Part shown: positions 1 to 7,775 of the stretch, piece after piece
Numbering within the stretch: the first letter of the stretch is position 1
Layout of the letters: every line of letters starts with the position of its first letter
Source of the DNA: Vagococcus fluvialis bH819
Lineage (GTDB): Bacteria; Bacillota; Bacilli; Lactobacillales; Vagococcaceae
NCBI RefSeq assembly: GCF_900163795.1
Contig: NZ_FWFD01000022.1
Coordinates: 1 to 50,011, forward strand
DNA length: 50,011 nucleotides
Reading direction: 5' to 3'
Notes under the pieces: model-generated
The model's database searches: none
Told to the model about the DNA's origin: nothing
What the model saw: only the letters and a program-made list of their open reading frames with translations
Made by a program: the position numbers and the translations under genes

Positions 1-1150
1 GCACAACGATTACAAATACTTACGTCAATAAAGAAACAACAGAATTACCAGTAACAAAAATCTGGAATGATTACAGTAACCAATTCAATACTCGACCAAA
101 AAATATTACTATTGAGTTACTTAAAAATGGCAAATCAGAAGTGGTTCAAGAGTTAACAGGTGACTCAGATAAATGGGAATATACTTTCAAAAATCTACCT
201 AAGTATGACAACAAAGGTAAAGAATATAGCTACAGCGTGAAAGAAATCAAAGTCCCATCTAACTACACAAGTAAAGTAGAAGGCACAACGATTACAAATA
301 CTTACGTCAATAAAGAAACAACAGAATTACCAGTAACGAAAATTTGGAATGACTACAGTAATCAATTCAAAACTCGTCCAGAAAGTATCACAGTTGAATT
401 ATTGAAAAACGGAGAAGTAGTCGCAACAGAAAAAGTAACAGGTGACTCGGACAAGTGGAGTTATACATTCAAAGACTTACCGAAGTACGATAACAAAGGA
501 AAAGAATTTAGCTACAGCATGAAAGAAATCAAAGTCTCATCGAACTACACAAGTAAAGTAGAAGGCACAACGATCACAAACACGTACATCAATAAAGAAA
601 CAACGGAATTACCAGTAACCAAGATTTGGGAAGATTACAGCAACAAATTCAACACAAGACCAGAAACAATCACCATTGAACTATTTAAAAATGGTGAATC
701 AGAAAAAGTAGAAGAAATAAAAGGTGACTCAGACAAATGGGAATATACTTTTAAAAATCTACCTAAGTATGACAACAAAGGCAAAGAATACTGCTACAGT
801 GTGAAAGAAATCAAAGTACCCGAAAATTACACAAATAAAGTAGAAGGTACAACAATTACAAACACTTACGTCAACAAAGAAACAATCGAAATCCCAGTAA
901 CAAAAGTTTGGGAAGATAACAATAACCAACTCAACACTCGTCCAGAAAACATCACCGTTGAGTTATTGAAAAATGACGAAGTAGTCGCAACAGAAAAAGT
1001 AACAGGTGACTCAGACAAATGGGAGTACATTTTTAAAGATTTACCGAAGTATGATGAAAGTGGCGAAGCATTTAGATACAGCGTGAAAGAAATCGATGTG
1101 CCAGAAGGATATGACAGTCAGGTGGAAGGTTTTACGATTACGAATAAATT
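1..1150 (+). repeat. 282-bp in-frame tandem repeats encoding Cna-B units
   Basis: The segment beginning GCACAACGAT at position 1 recurs at about 283 and 565 with very few changes, a period of 282 bp (94 codons). A more diverged fourth unit ends near 1150. This level of DNA identity allows unequal recombination, so repeat number probably varies between strains. That last point is inference. Confidence 0.85.
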
Positions 1151-1442
1151 AACTAAAAAAGAAATCGTTCCAGAAAAACCAAGTGTACCAAGTAAACCGG
1201 CAGAACCGTCATCGGAAGAAAAAGTACCTGAAAAACCAAAAGCACCATCATCTAAAGAAGAGGTACCAACTAAATCGACAGAATCACCATCTAAAGTTAA
1301 AGTAACCAATAATCAAACAACAGGTAAAAAATTACCACAAACAAATGATCAAAGTAACTATGTTTGGGTAATGATTGGCTTAATGTTAATCACCGTAGTA
1401 TTCTCAATAAGATATTACAAAAAAGAGAAACAAACGAATTAA
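3..1442 (+). CDS. Cna-B repeat surface adhesin, sortase-anchored (5' truncated by window edge)
   Basis: The reading frame is open to the left edge of the window, so this is the C-terminal part of a larger wall-anchored protein. At least four Cna-B-type units of about 94 residues follow each other. Each starts near ELPVTKIW, contains TRPxxITxELLKNG and GDSDKWxYTF, and ends with a YSVKEI strand and TTITNTY. The Lys of VTKxW and the Glu of VKEI fit the usual intramolecular isopeptide partners, which is family knowledge. A Pro/Glu/Lys/Ser-rich wall-spanning stretch follows. The end is a sorting signal: LPQTND, a hydrophobic helix and the tail RYYKKEKQTN. The anchor is LPxTN rather than LPxTG. Internal GTG codons are unlikely real starts because the repeat pattern continues upstream of them. 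A strong terminator follows immediately. Confidence 0.93.
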   Translation, partial: TTITNTYVNKETTELPVTKIWNDYSNQFNTRPKNITIELLKNGKSEVVQELTGDSDKWEYTFKNLPKYDNKGKEYSYSVKEIKVPSNYTSKVEGTTITNTYVNKETTELPVTKIWNDYSNQFKTRPESITVELLKNGEVVATEKVTGDSDKWSYTFKDLPKYDNKGKEFSYSMKEIKVSSNYTSKVEGTTITNTYINKETTELPVTKIWEDYSNKFNTRPETITIELFKNGESEKVEEIKGDSDKWEYTFKNLPKYDNKGKEYCYSVKEIKVPENYTNKVEGTTITNTYVNKETIEIPVTKVWEDNNNQLNTRPENITVELLKNDEVVATEKVTGDSDKWEYIFKDLPKYDESGEAFRYSVKEIDVPEGYDSQVEGFTITNKLTKKEIVPEKPSVPSKPAEPSSEEKVPEKPKAPSSKEEVPTKSTESPSKVKVTNNQTTGKKLPQTNDQSNYVWVMIGLMLITVVFSIRYYKKEKQTN

Positions 1443-1447
1443 TCCAG

Positions 1448-1487
1448 AAAAAGAGTCAACTGATTTAATCGTCAGTTGACTCTTTTT
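1448..1487 (+). terminator. Intrinsic terminator of the Cna-B adhesin gene
   Basis: A perfect 16-bp stem (1448-1463 with 1472-1487) includes GAGTCAACTGA and has an 8-nt loop. It ends in a run of T and starts six bases after the stop codon. Confidence 0.9.
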
Positions 1488-1495
1488 CATATTTT

Positions 1496-1779
1496 CCAGC
1501 TGCTTGGAGTTAGACGCATTTTTCACCACGCTGAGTAGTAAGGGTTCAAAAAGCAACTCCTGCGGCAACTTCACAAATAATAAAGAATCCCAAGATCACG
1601 GATTATTTATTATTCGCTCCAGCTGCTTGGAGTTAATCGCTATTTTCACCACGCTGAGTAGTAAGGGTTCAAAAAGCAACTCCTGCGACAACTTCACAAA
1701 TAATAAAGAATCCCAAGATCACGGATTATTTATTATTCGCTCCAGTTGCTTGGAGTTAATCGCTTTTCTCACCACGCTG
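1496..1779. repeat. 123-bp intergenic tandem repeat (2.3 copies)
   Basis: Copies start at 1496 (CCAGCTGCTTGGAG), 1619 and 1742, exactly 123 bp apart. The first two are full length and differ at only a handful of bases. The third stops after CACCACGCTG at 1779. Each full unit holds a small inverted repeat, CTCCA...TGGAG, at the copy junction. It also holds a larger one, AATAATAAAGAATCC against GGATTATTTATTATT, with a 9-nt loop and one mismatch. The third copy contains the stop and last codons of the minus-strand pucR-like gene. An open frame across the repeats on the plus strand is a by-product of the period being a multiple of three. Confidence 0.9.
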
Positions 1780-3378
1780 TATTAACTTTAACGCTAGCAT
1801 CAATGGAAGTACATTTTCAGACTCCTTCAAAGAAATGCCCAACAGTGATTCTATCTTTTCAATTCGATACAACAACGTATTACGATGGATGAAGAGGGCT
1901 CTAGCTGTTTCTGCAATATTTTGCTGATGATTCAAAAAGCAGTCTAGTGTTTCCAAAAACTGACTATTATGAGTGTTGTCATAGTCGATAAGTGGTGCTA
2001 GATAGTGTGAGATAAAGTTCTGAGCCTCAGTTGTTGGAATGCGCTGTTGTAAAAAATTATCAAAATAAAAGTTCTCCGAACGGTAAATATCACTCTGATT
2101 AGGCACTAAATAGCGAATTAAATGACGTACTTCTTGGTAACTTTTCGGTAAATTAGGAACAGGTTGGGTAGAACCGATTAACAAATTAATATCAGCGTTT
2201 GATTTAAAATAGAATAGAAGTTGTTTGTGTAAAAGGGTAAAAAAATGATTATCCACATTTCCGATTAAACCAATAAAAGAATTCCCTTGTTTAAAGAGAT
2301 GAATAACTTGTAACTGATCTTGTCTCAGTGTTTCAATCACAAGTTGTAAGTGCCGTAATAAAGAATCTTCATTATACGAAGCTTGTAAGTCGTCGTAATT
2401 TGACTGAGTGTGCTTAAAATCAATCATAAAGACAGTGTAAGAAAGATCAAAATTAAAGTTAGTATCATACTGTTTAAGTTCGTTAATATCTGCGGAGTTG
2501 TGTAATAATTTTTGATAAAATTCTCGAGATATTTTATTTTGAATTCGACTTTTTTCTGTTTGATGAACGATTTCCATGGCAATCGTTAAGGCTGCTTGTT
2601 GTAAATTGAGATAGTCTTGCTGCAAGATTGCTTGATTTTTTTGTAACACAATAATATAGCCATAGGTGACATCGTTAAAAAATAAAGGCAGCAACACGCC
2701 ATTTTTTTGACTATCAAATTGAAGAGAAATGGGATGTGCTGATTTAGATAGATTCACAGGTAAATTAACTATTTTACTCGTATCAAACAGCGTGAGTTGT
2801 TGTTCTTGATTGATTAAGCTGTCAAAATCATGAGTTGTCGGTTTGGTCAGTAGCACCCAATGTGAATCAGTAATAATGACGGGTTGATTCAAGAGGGATT
2901 CGAGTTTTTCTTTTAAATAATCGAGCCCCTTACCTTTTAGACCGTACTCTAAAAATTTAGTGTTTGTCTCTAAAGTTAGTTGTGTCGCCTTATTAGTATC
3001 TTCAGTTAACAGATTCATAACGGTCGTTAAAATTTTTGAAAAAGCGATCCCGTAAGGTATTTCAATGAGAGGGATAGTTAACTCATTGCACAAATCAATT
3101 AATAGCTCAGGAATAGGATTCAGATAGACTTGTGGTTTGATACAAATTCCTGGGATATTTAATTGATGGAAACTTTTTAAAAAGTCTTCTAAAGCGTCAG
3201 AACTTTCGCTGAAAAAATAACCTGACGTCACAATCAGCTCACCTGGAGAAAGCCAGTTCATCGCTTTTGGATTATCTAAAATATTCACGCTGGTAATTTG
3301 ATGATTGACTCCTGATTGACCAGCTAATAGCTTGAAATCAGAGAAGGTTGGTAGGTTCAATAAATCGCTTATCTTCAT
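1756..3378 (-). CDS. PucR-family transcriptional regulator
   Basis: A 540-residue protein starting MKISDLLNLPTFSDFKLLAG. The N-terminal 120 residues match the PucR purine-catabolism N-terminal domain, with GELIVTSGYFF and GICIKPQ. The middle is a CdaR/GGDEF-like region. The C-terminus is a PucR-type HTH (NHQQNIAETARALFIHRNTLLYRIEKIE). Family members are usually transcription activators or repressors of nucleobase, amino-acid or polyamine catabolism. No such genes adjoin it, so its target is unknown. I prefer the ATG at 3378, preceded by GAGGCGAG, over the in-frame ATG at 3435, because the family normally begins with this motif. The last residues (QRGEKSD) are encoded inside the third copy of the 123-bp repeat, so the natural tail may have been replaced. 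Confidence 0.85.
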   Translation of the reverse strand: MKISDLLNLPTFSDFKLLAGQSGVNHQITSVNILDNPKAMNWLSPGELIVTSGYFFSESSDALEDFLKSFHQLNIPGICIKPQVYLNPIPELLIDLCNELTIPLIEIPYGIAFSKILTTVMNLLTEDTNKATQLTLETNTKFLEYGLKGKGLDYLKEKLESLLNQPVIITDSHWVLLTKPTTHDFDSLINQEQQLTLFDTSKIVNLPVNLSKSAHPISLQFDSQKNGVLLPLFFNDVTYGYIIVLQKNQAILQQDYLNLQQAALTIAMEIVHQTEKSRIQNKISREFYQKLLHNSADINELKQYDTNFNFDLSYTVFMIDFKHTQSNYDDLQASYNEDSLLRHLQLVIETLRQDQLQVIHLFKQGNSFIGLIGNVDNHFFTLLHKQLLFYFKSNADINLLIGSTQPVPNLPKSYQEVRHLIRYLVPNQSDIYRSENFYFDNFLQQRIPTTEAQNFISHYLAPLIDYDNTHNSQFLETLDCFLNHQQNIAETARALFIHRNTLLYRIEKIESLLGISLKESENVLPLMLALKLIQRGEKSD

Positions 3379-3388
3379 CGTATGTCTC

Positions 3389-3425
3389 GCCTCTTTCTTT
3401 GTATATATTGTATGAAGAAAGAGGC
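3389..3425 (-). promoter_or_regulatory. Inverted repeat over the pucR promoter/leader
   Basis: An 11-bp perfect inverted repeat, GCCTCTTTCTT (3389-3399) and AAGAAAGAGGC (3415-3425), has a 15-nt AT-rich centre. On the minus strand the centre carries a -10-like TACAAT. The proximal arm runs into the ribosome-binding site GAGGCGAG. It could be an operator (autoregulation) or an RNA hairpin covering the Shine-Dalgarno sequence. The sequence does not decide between these. Confidence 0.5.
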
Positions 3426-3502
3426 TTATTTTCAATTAAATCAACTGATTTAAAGTTAAAGTAACTAAGATATACTAGACTTAATGTTAGGAGGTTAGAG
3501 GT

Positions 3503-4540
3503 GTGTTAGAAGAAAACAAGCAACACTTGCTGGAAGAAGCGGTTCTGAGTAATCAATTAGACAAAGTAGCTGATTTACTAAGTCATGGCGCAGATCCAAA
3601 TGTGAAAAATACGAATGAACTATCGCCTTTTATCGCTGCAGCAGCTAATGGGTTGACCGATATTTTTGAATTAATCTTGTTGCATAGCCCAGAAGTAACC
3701 CAAGTGAATCGATTTGGTGGCACTGCCTTACTGCCATCTAGTGAGAAAGGGTTTATTGAGGTGGTTCAGTTAGGGATTCAGGCAGGTGTTCCAGTGAATC
3801 ATGTGAATCATCTCGGATGGAGTGCCTTACTTGAAGCAGTTATTTTAGGCAATGACGGTTTTCTTTACCGAGATGTTGTGGAAACGTTAATTAGTGGTGG
3901 GGCTGATATCACTATTCAGGATTATGAAAAGAAAACAGCGCTAATATATGCAACAGAACAGCAGAAAGAAAATGTTCTTAGCATTCTTAAACAAAAAGAA
4001 GACAATTCAAATTTTTCGACAATCAAAGAATTGATTAAAGGAAGACACTATTTAGCTAGCCTTTCAGAGTTACACAAATTAGAAGAGTCTTTAGAAAAAG
4101 TCTACTATCTAGGTTTTGTTTACGAGAGATTACATGAGTTTGAGTTAGCTAAAGAATACTACGAAAAAGGATTAGAAAATTCCCCAGAGTTTGCTTATTA
4201 TTTAGCAAACTTGGCTAAAAAAACTGGTGACTCAAACAAGGTGATTGCTTACTTTAAACAGGGAGCTAAACAAACAAAGAGTGAACCCTTTTATCCGTAT
4301 CACCTTTCTAATTATTTCAGAGAAATAGGCTATCATGAGGCGGCTGTTGAAGTGATGACAGAACTACTAAGACAATCGCCTACACGCGTGGATTACTTAT
4401 TTCATTTATCCAATAGTTTAAAAGCTCTAGGAGATTATCAAGGTGCTTCCGAAATACTAACCAAAGCAAGCAATTTACAACCTCAAAATAACTGGTTATT
4501 AAAACAGAAACAACTTTCAGAGATGAGGCTAGGCTTATGA
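3503..4540 (+). CDS. Cytoplasmic ankyrin-repeat / TPR protein
   Basis: 345 residues with no signal peptide. The GTG start is chosen because a perfect AGGAGG (3489-3494) lies 8 nt upstream. The N-terminal half holds ankyrin repeats, for example DKVADLLSHGADPNVKNTNELSPFIAAAANG and GWSALLEAV...VVETLISGGADITIQDYEKKTALIYA. The C-terminal half, from about residue 195, holds TPR-like helices (YYEKGLENSPEFAYYLANLAK, AVEVMTELLRQSPTRVDYLFHLSNSL). These are protein-protein interaction scaffolds; no enzymatic motif is seen. The ankyrin part is clearly paralogous to the lipoprotein encoded next, whose ATG overlaps this stop codon by 4 nt. The pair is therefore probably cotranslated and may act together across the membrane (inference). 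Confidence 0.85.
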   Translation: MLEENKQHLLEEAVLSNQLDKVADLLSHGADPNVKNTNELSPFIAAAANGLTDIFELILLHSPEVTQVNRFGGTALLPSSEKGFIEVVQLGIQAGVPVNHVNHLGWSALLEAVILGNDGFLYRDVVETLISGGADITIQDYEKKTALIYATEQQKENVLSILKQKEDNSNFSTIKELIKGRHYLASLSELHKLEESLEKVYYLGFVYERLHEFELAKEYYEKGLENSPEFAYYLANLAKKTGDSNKVIAYFKQGAKQTKSEPFYPYHLSNYFREIGYHEAAVEVMTELLRQSPTRVDYLFHLSNSLKALGDYQGASEILTKASNLQPQNNWLLKQKQLSEMRLGL

Positions 4541-5283
4541 AAAAAATTATCTTATTTTTAGGCTTAAGTTTGATTTTATCGGCTTGTAGTCAACAGGAAG
4601 AAGTTAAAACGAAAGAAACAAGTATGACAAAACAAGAAGCAAAACAAACAGAAACCAAACCATATAAGGAGGAAAAACAAATGACAACATACGTATCAGG
4701 AGATTTAATCAAAGCAGTAGAGGCAAATGATTTAGAGAAGGTAAAAGAAATTGTTCAAGATAAAAACTATGATATTAATGAAGTGAACGAGAAAAAAGAA
4801 TCCCCACTATTGATTGCTACACACAACAATCAAGTGGCGATTGCTAAAGTATTAATCGACTATAAAGCCGATGTGAACCAACAAGACGAGATTCAAGACA
4901 GCCCTTATTTATATGCAGGAGCCCAAGGAAAAACGGAGATTCTCGCTTACATGCTTGAAAATAGCCATCCAGATCAACGGGTGGTCAATCGCTTTGGTGG
5001 GAATGCCTTAATTCCAGCTGCAGAAAAAGGGCATTTGGATAATGTGAAGTTGTTACTAGCGGATGGAAAATCAGATATCGACCATCAAAATAATCCAGGG
5101 TACACAGCGCTAATTGAAGCAGTTGCTTTAAGAGATGGTTCAAAAGTCTATCAAGACATTGTGGCAGAGTTGTTAAAATACGGGGCAGATACAACCCTAA
5201 GAGATACTTACGGTAAAACAGCGGCAGACTATGCCAAAGAATTAGGTTATCAAGAAATGTTGAAAATGTTGGAGAAGAGATAA
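4537..5283 (+). CDS. Ankyrin-repeat lipoprotein
   Basis: 248 residues. A signal peptide with a lipobox (ILFLGLSLILSAC) predicts lipidation and surface tethering at the Cys near residue 17. A charged, Lys/Glu/Thr-rich linker to about residue 50 follows, then four to five ankyrin repeats (DLIKAVEANDLEKVKEIVQD..., SPLLIATHNNQVAIAKVLIDYKADVNQQD, ALIPAAEKGHLDNVKLLLADG, TALIEAVALRDG...). The block NRFGGxALxPxxEKG...GxxALxEAVxL is shared almost residue for residue with the upstream ankyrin/TPR protein. Function is unknown. Extracytoplasmic ankyrin lipoproteins are uncommon but recurrent in enterococci and relatives (recollection). The overlap with the upstream gene and the terminator after it define a two-gene operon. 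Confidence 0.85.
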   Translation: MKKIILFLGLSLILSACSQQEEVKTKETSMTKQEAKQTETKPYKEEKQMTTYVSGDLIKAVEANDLEKVKEIVQDKNYDINEVNEKKESPLLIATHNNQVAIAKVLIDYKADVNQQDEIQDSPYLYAGAQGKTEILAYMLENSHPDQRVVNRFGGNALIPAAEKGHLDNVKLLLADGKSDIDHQNNPGYTALIEAVALRDGSKVYQDIVAELLKYGADTTLRDTYGKTAADYAKELGYQEMLKMLEKR

Positions 5284-5291
5284 GAAAAGGT

Positions 5292-5324
5292 ACCTAGAGC
5301 GAGGAAGTTACTCTAGGTTTTTTT
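5292..5324 (+). terminator. Intrinsic terminator of the ankyrin operon
   Basis: ACCTAGAG (5292-5299) pairs with CTCTAGGT (5311-5318). A run of seven T follows. Confidence 0.85.
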
Positions 5325-5337
5325 GTGTAGTCATCAT

Positions 5338-5401
5338 TTCATGAGTTCAAATCAAGGTGTTCAGGATCTTTTTTTAGTTGTGGAGTTAACTTCGATATAA
5401 T
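5338..5401 (+). promoter_or_regulatory. Pheromone-peptide promoter with LytTR-type direct repeats
   Basis: TTCATGAGTT (5338-5347) and TTCAGGATCT (5360-5369) form imperfect direct repeats 22 bp apart, about two helical turns. That arrangement is typical of binding sites for AgrA/ComE/EntR-type LytTR regulators. A TATAAT -10 lies at 5396-5401 with no good -35, as expected for an activator-dependent promoter. The same TTCATGAG-N10-GGTGTT arrangement recurs at 7682, again about 40 bp before a -10-like hexamer. Confidence 0.55.
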
Positions 5402-5430
5402 TTAAGTATCAAATAACAGAAAGGTTGATG

Positions 5431-5565
5431 ATGATGTTAAATAAGAAAATAGCTGAGAAAGGCTTAAAGAAGATTAATGGAGGGAGTAGTGTACTACAGC
5501 ATGTAACTGAGGCCTATAAAGGTAATGCTGTTCAATGTGTTCTTTCTTTATTTAAAAAATGTTAA
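5431..5565 (+). CDS. Enterocin/carnobacteriocin-type inducing peptide (pheromone) precursor
   Basis: A short ORF of 43-45 codons; three consecutive ATGs at 5428, 5431 and 5434 leave the start uncertain. The AGAAAGG ending at 5424 favours the second or third. The leader MLNKKIAEKGLKKINGG is a classical double-glycine leader (hydrophobic positions, Lys-Ile-Asn-Gly-Gly before the cut). The predicted mature peptide is 26 residues, beginning SSVLQHVTEAYKG and ending CVLSLFKKC. From memory, that end matches CVFSLFKKC(N) of the enterocin A induction factor EntF and CVFSFFKKC of carnobacteriocin CbnS. It is followed immediately by a kinase/regulator pair, as in those systems. Its likely role is a secreted autoinducer sensed by the adjacent kinase. 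A direct bacteriocin activity cannot be excluded. No C39 ABC exporter gene is present in the window. Confidence 0.8.
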   Translation: MMLNKKIAEKGLKKINGGSSVLQHVTEAYKGNAVQCVLSLFKKC

Positions 5566-5600
5566 ACTTTTACCATTTTTTTGATATTCTTAGTTAAAGG

Positions 5601-6914
5601 ATGTGTTTGATAGTGTTGATGGTAGATCTCAAAGCTTTTATTTTATTAACGTTTTATCTGAATATTTTATTGTATGGAATCTTTTATTTCTTTATTGAGA
5701 GAAAAATAAAACTTCCTTTGATTAGTGTGATGCTTATTATTACTTTTTTTGGACAATTAGTTATGGGAAATTGGTTTGATGTATTGATGGTGGGTGTTAT
5801 CTATCTCTATGAAAACTATGTTGTTAAGAGTAAAAATAATTTTATAGTGAATACTTATTTATTTTGTTTGCTAATAATACTTTTTGCTTCTCTAATAGCT
5901 TCTAATATCATGTTACCTTGGCTATCTTTTCAAGGAACAAAAGGGTTTGATTATATTTTTATCAAAATGAGTATTATGAGTATCATTTTGCTTTTCTTAG
6001 TAGTTGCTTACCAAAAATTAAAAGTTACTTCATGGTTGAAAAATAACAATTCCATACTACTAACCATGTTACTGCTATACGTTTATTGTATTACTCTTTT
6101 AGTCGTTGTTATATTAAAAACAATTGAAAAATACAGCTTATATATTAATATCATGTTAGTATTCGTCATACTGCAGACGATGGTGATAACAATTTTATTT
6201 GTTCGAGATCGAAAGAAAAAAGCAGAAGAGTATGAAAATTTACTCTATAAAAACCAACTAGACAGTCTAAAAAATTACACAGAACAACTAGAAGAAGATT
6301 ACCAATCTACCCGGAAATTTAAGCATGATTATAAGAATATGCTACTGAGTTTGAGAATTAATGTGGAGAATCAGAATTACGGTGAATTGACTACTTTCTT
6401 AAACGAACTCGACGATTACTCTGAAAAATATTTTATTAACTCAGCCATGGAAGTTTTCAAAGATTTGACGTACATAAAAGACGGCTATTTAAAAAGTATT
6501 TTTATTAATAAATTACAATTAATGCTGAACAAGGGGATAAAATGTCAGTTTGAATGCCGTGATCTGATTGATAATCCTGTGATTGATTTAGTGGATTTAA
6601 TTAGAATACTGAGTATTTTTTTAGACAACGGTATCGAAGCTTCTTTAGAAACAGAGGAAAAAAGAATGGCCATTGGTTTATCAAAAACGGATGCAGGTCT
6701 GACGATAATTATTGCGAATAGCTATTGTAATAATCAAGAGAGTGTCTCAAAATTAATGGAACAAGGTTACACTTCGAAGGCGAATCATTCAGGCTTAGGA
6801 TTAACCAATGTTCAAGAGATTAAGAATAAATACCCGAATTTATTTATTCAGTACGAAAAAGAAGAGCAGTTATTTACAGTAAAAATAATCATTGATGAAG
6901 GAGTGGCTAGATAA
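5601..6914 (+). CDS. AgrC/EntK-like peptide-sensing histidine kinase (HPK10)
   Basis: 437 residues. The N-terminal 200 residues contain about six or seven hydrophobic segments forming a polytopic sensor domain, as in AgrC, EntK and ComD. A dimerisation helix follows, with H-box KFKHDYKNML (His about residue 242). Then comes a GHKL ATPase domain with N-box FLDNGIEAS and G-box GLGLTNVQEI. The protein should detect the peptide encoded 35 bp upstream and phosphorylate the regulator encoded one base downstream. The start is uncertain: AAAGG directly abuts ATG 5601, so GTG 5613 or ATG 5619 is also possible. The operon order peptide-kinase-regulator is the standard three-component quorum-sensing arrangement. 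Confidence 0.88.
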   Translation: MCLIVLMVDLKAFILLTFYLNILLYGIFYFFIERKIKLPLISVMLIITFFGQLVMGNWFDVLMVGVIYLYENYVVKSKNNFIVNTYLFCLLIILFASLIASNIMLPWLSFQGTKGFDYIFIKMSIMSIILLFLVVAYQKLKVTSWLKNNNSILLTMLLLYVYCITLLVVVILKTIEKYSLYINIMLVFVILQTMVITILFVRDRKKKAEEYENLLYKNQLDSLKNYTEQLEEDYQSTRKFKHDYKNMLLSLRINVENQNYGELTTFLNELDDYSEKYFINSAMEVFKDLTYIKDGYLKSIFINKLQLMLNKGIKCQFECRDLIDNPVIDLVDLIRILSIFLDNGIEASLETEEKRMAIGLSKTDAGLTIIIANSYCNNQESVSKLMEQGYTSKANHSGLGLTNVQEIKNKYPNLFIQYEKEEQLFTVKIIIDEGVAR

Positions 6915-6915
6915 A

Positions 6916-7662
6916 ATGAGTTATCCAATAATAATATGTGAAGACAACCTCACGCAATTGCAGCAAATGAGGACAATCATTGATAACTATATTTTGTTTC
7001 ATGATGAATTGTTTGAAGTGAAAATAGCCACTCAAAGTCCGGACGAATTAATTAAATACATAAAAAAATTCGACATCAATAAAGGCATTTATTTTTTAGA
7101 TATTGATTTAAGTCATCAACTAAATGGTATTGATATTGCTAAAATCATTCGCGGAATAGATGTTGAGGCGAAAATTATTTTTGTGACAACTCATAATGAG
7201 ATGGCACCGATAACCTTTAAAGAAAAAGTTGAAGCTTTGGATTTTATTATGAAAGACCAACCTATTGAGGAGTTGAGGGCAGCTATTTACAGTGCCTTAG
7301 AAGAATCTCAAAAGCGAATCGATTTGATGAATGATGTTAGAAAAAACAATTTCAGTTTTTCAATTAGCTCTCAAACTTATAATTTAGAGTTATCAGAAGT
7401 TGTGTTAATTGAAACATCAACCATTCCCCATCGACTTGATCTGTACAGTAAAAAAGGAAAATATGAATTTTATGGCAATCTGATTGACCTAGAATTAATG
7501 TATCCTAGTTTACTCAGATTGAATCGTTCTTGTCTGGTGAATCCCCAAAACATAAAACAAGTCGATTACTCAAAAAGAAGTGTGTGCTTGCAAGATGATA
7601 TCTTGCGCACCTTTTCTCTCGGCAAAAGCAAAAAAATCAAAGAAGCGATGAAGACTATTTGA
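6916..7662 (+). CDS. AgrA/EntR-like LytTR response regulator
   Basis: 248 residues starting MSYPIIICEDN. The receiver domain has the acidic pair ED (residues 9-10) and phospho-acceptor Asp62 in YFLDIDLS, followed by FVTTHNE and a lysine in IMKDQP. The C-terminal part is a LytTR DNA-binding domain (VVLIETSTIPHRLDLYSKKGKYEFYGNL, LLRLNRSCLVNPQNI). Overall it is close to AgrA and FsrA. AAGGAG (6898-6903) precedes this ATG by 12 nt. Upstream in-frame TTG/ATG codons lie inside the kinase gene and would add residues not seen in the family. It likely activates the boxes at 5338 and 7682 (inference). Confidence 0.9.
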   Translation: MSYPIIICEDNLTQLQQMRTIIDNYILFHDELFEVKIATQSPDELIKYIKKFDINKGIYFLDIDLSHQLNGIDIAKIIRGIDVEAKIIFVTTHNEMAPITFKEKVEALDFIMKDQPIEELRAAIYSALEESQKRIDLMNDVRKNNFSFSISSQTYNLELSEVVLIETSTIPHRLDLYSKKGKYEFYGNLIDLELMYPSLLRLNRSCLVNPQNIKQVDYSKRSVCLQDDILRTFSLGKSKKIKEAMKTI

Positions 7663-7679
7663 ATCTTCATCGTTTTTTT
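7646..7679 (+). terminator. Terminator of the peptide/kinase/regulator operon
   Basis: CGATGAAGA (7646-7654) pairs with TCTTCATCG (7664-7672), followed by seven T. The stem overlaps the last codons of the regulator gene. Confidence 0.85.
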
Positions 7680-7681
7680 GG

Positions 7682-7746
7682 TTCATGAGGTGGAAAAGGG
7701 GTGTTGGAGACAATTAGCGAGATGGCGTGCTAAATAAGGTTATATT
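7682..7746 (+). promoter_or_regulatory. Second pheromone-regulon box and promoter
   Basis: TTCATGAG (7682-7689), 10 nt, then GGTGTT (7700-7705) copies the box upstream of the peptide gene with identical spacing. The second half-site, TTGGAGAC at 7704, lies 22 bp after the first but is less conserved. A TATATT -10 at 7741 is at nearly the same distance as the TATAAT of the peptide promoter. This suggests the next two genes belong to the same regulon. Confidence 0.5.
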
Positions 7747-7775
7747 GTAGGAAACAAAAGGAGTTGAACAACCAA

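Noticed and set aside
1504-1785. 93-codon open frame across the 123-bp repeats
   Set aside because: It exists only because the repeat period is a multiple of three. It has no ribosome-binding site, and its protein simply repeats with the DNA.
5431-5565. Resemblance of the pheromone's KGNAVQC to the pediocin YGNGVxC box
   Set aside because: The cysteine spacing (seven residues between) and the C-terminal CVLSLFKKC fit EntF/CbnS-type induction factors better than a class IIa bacteriocin.
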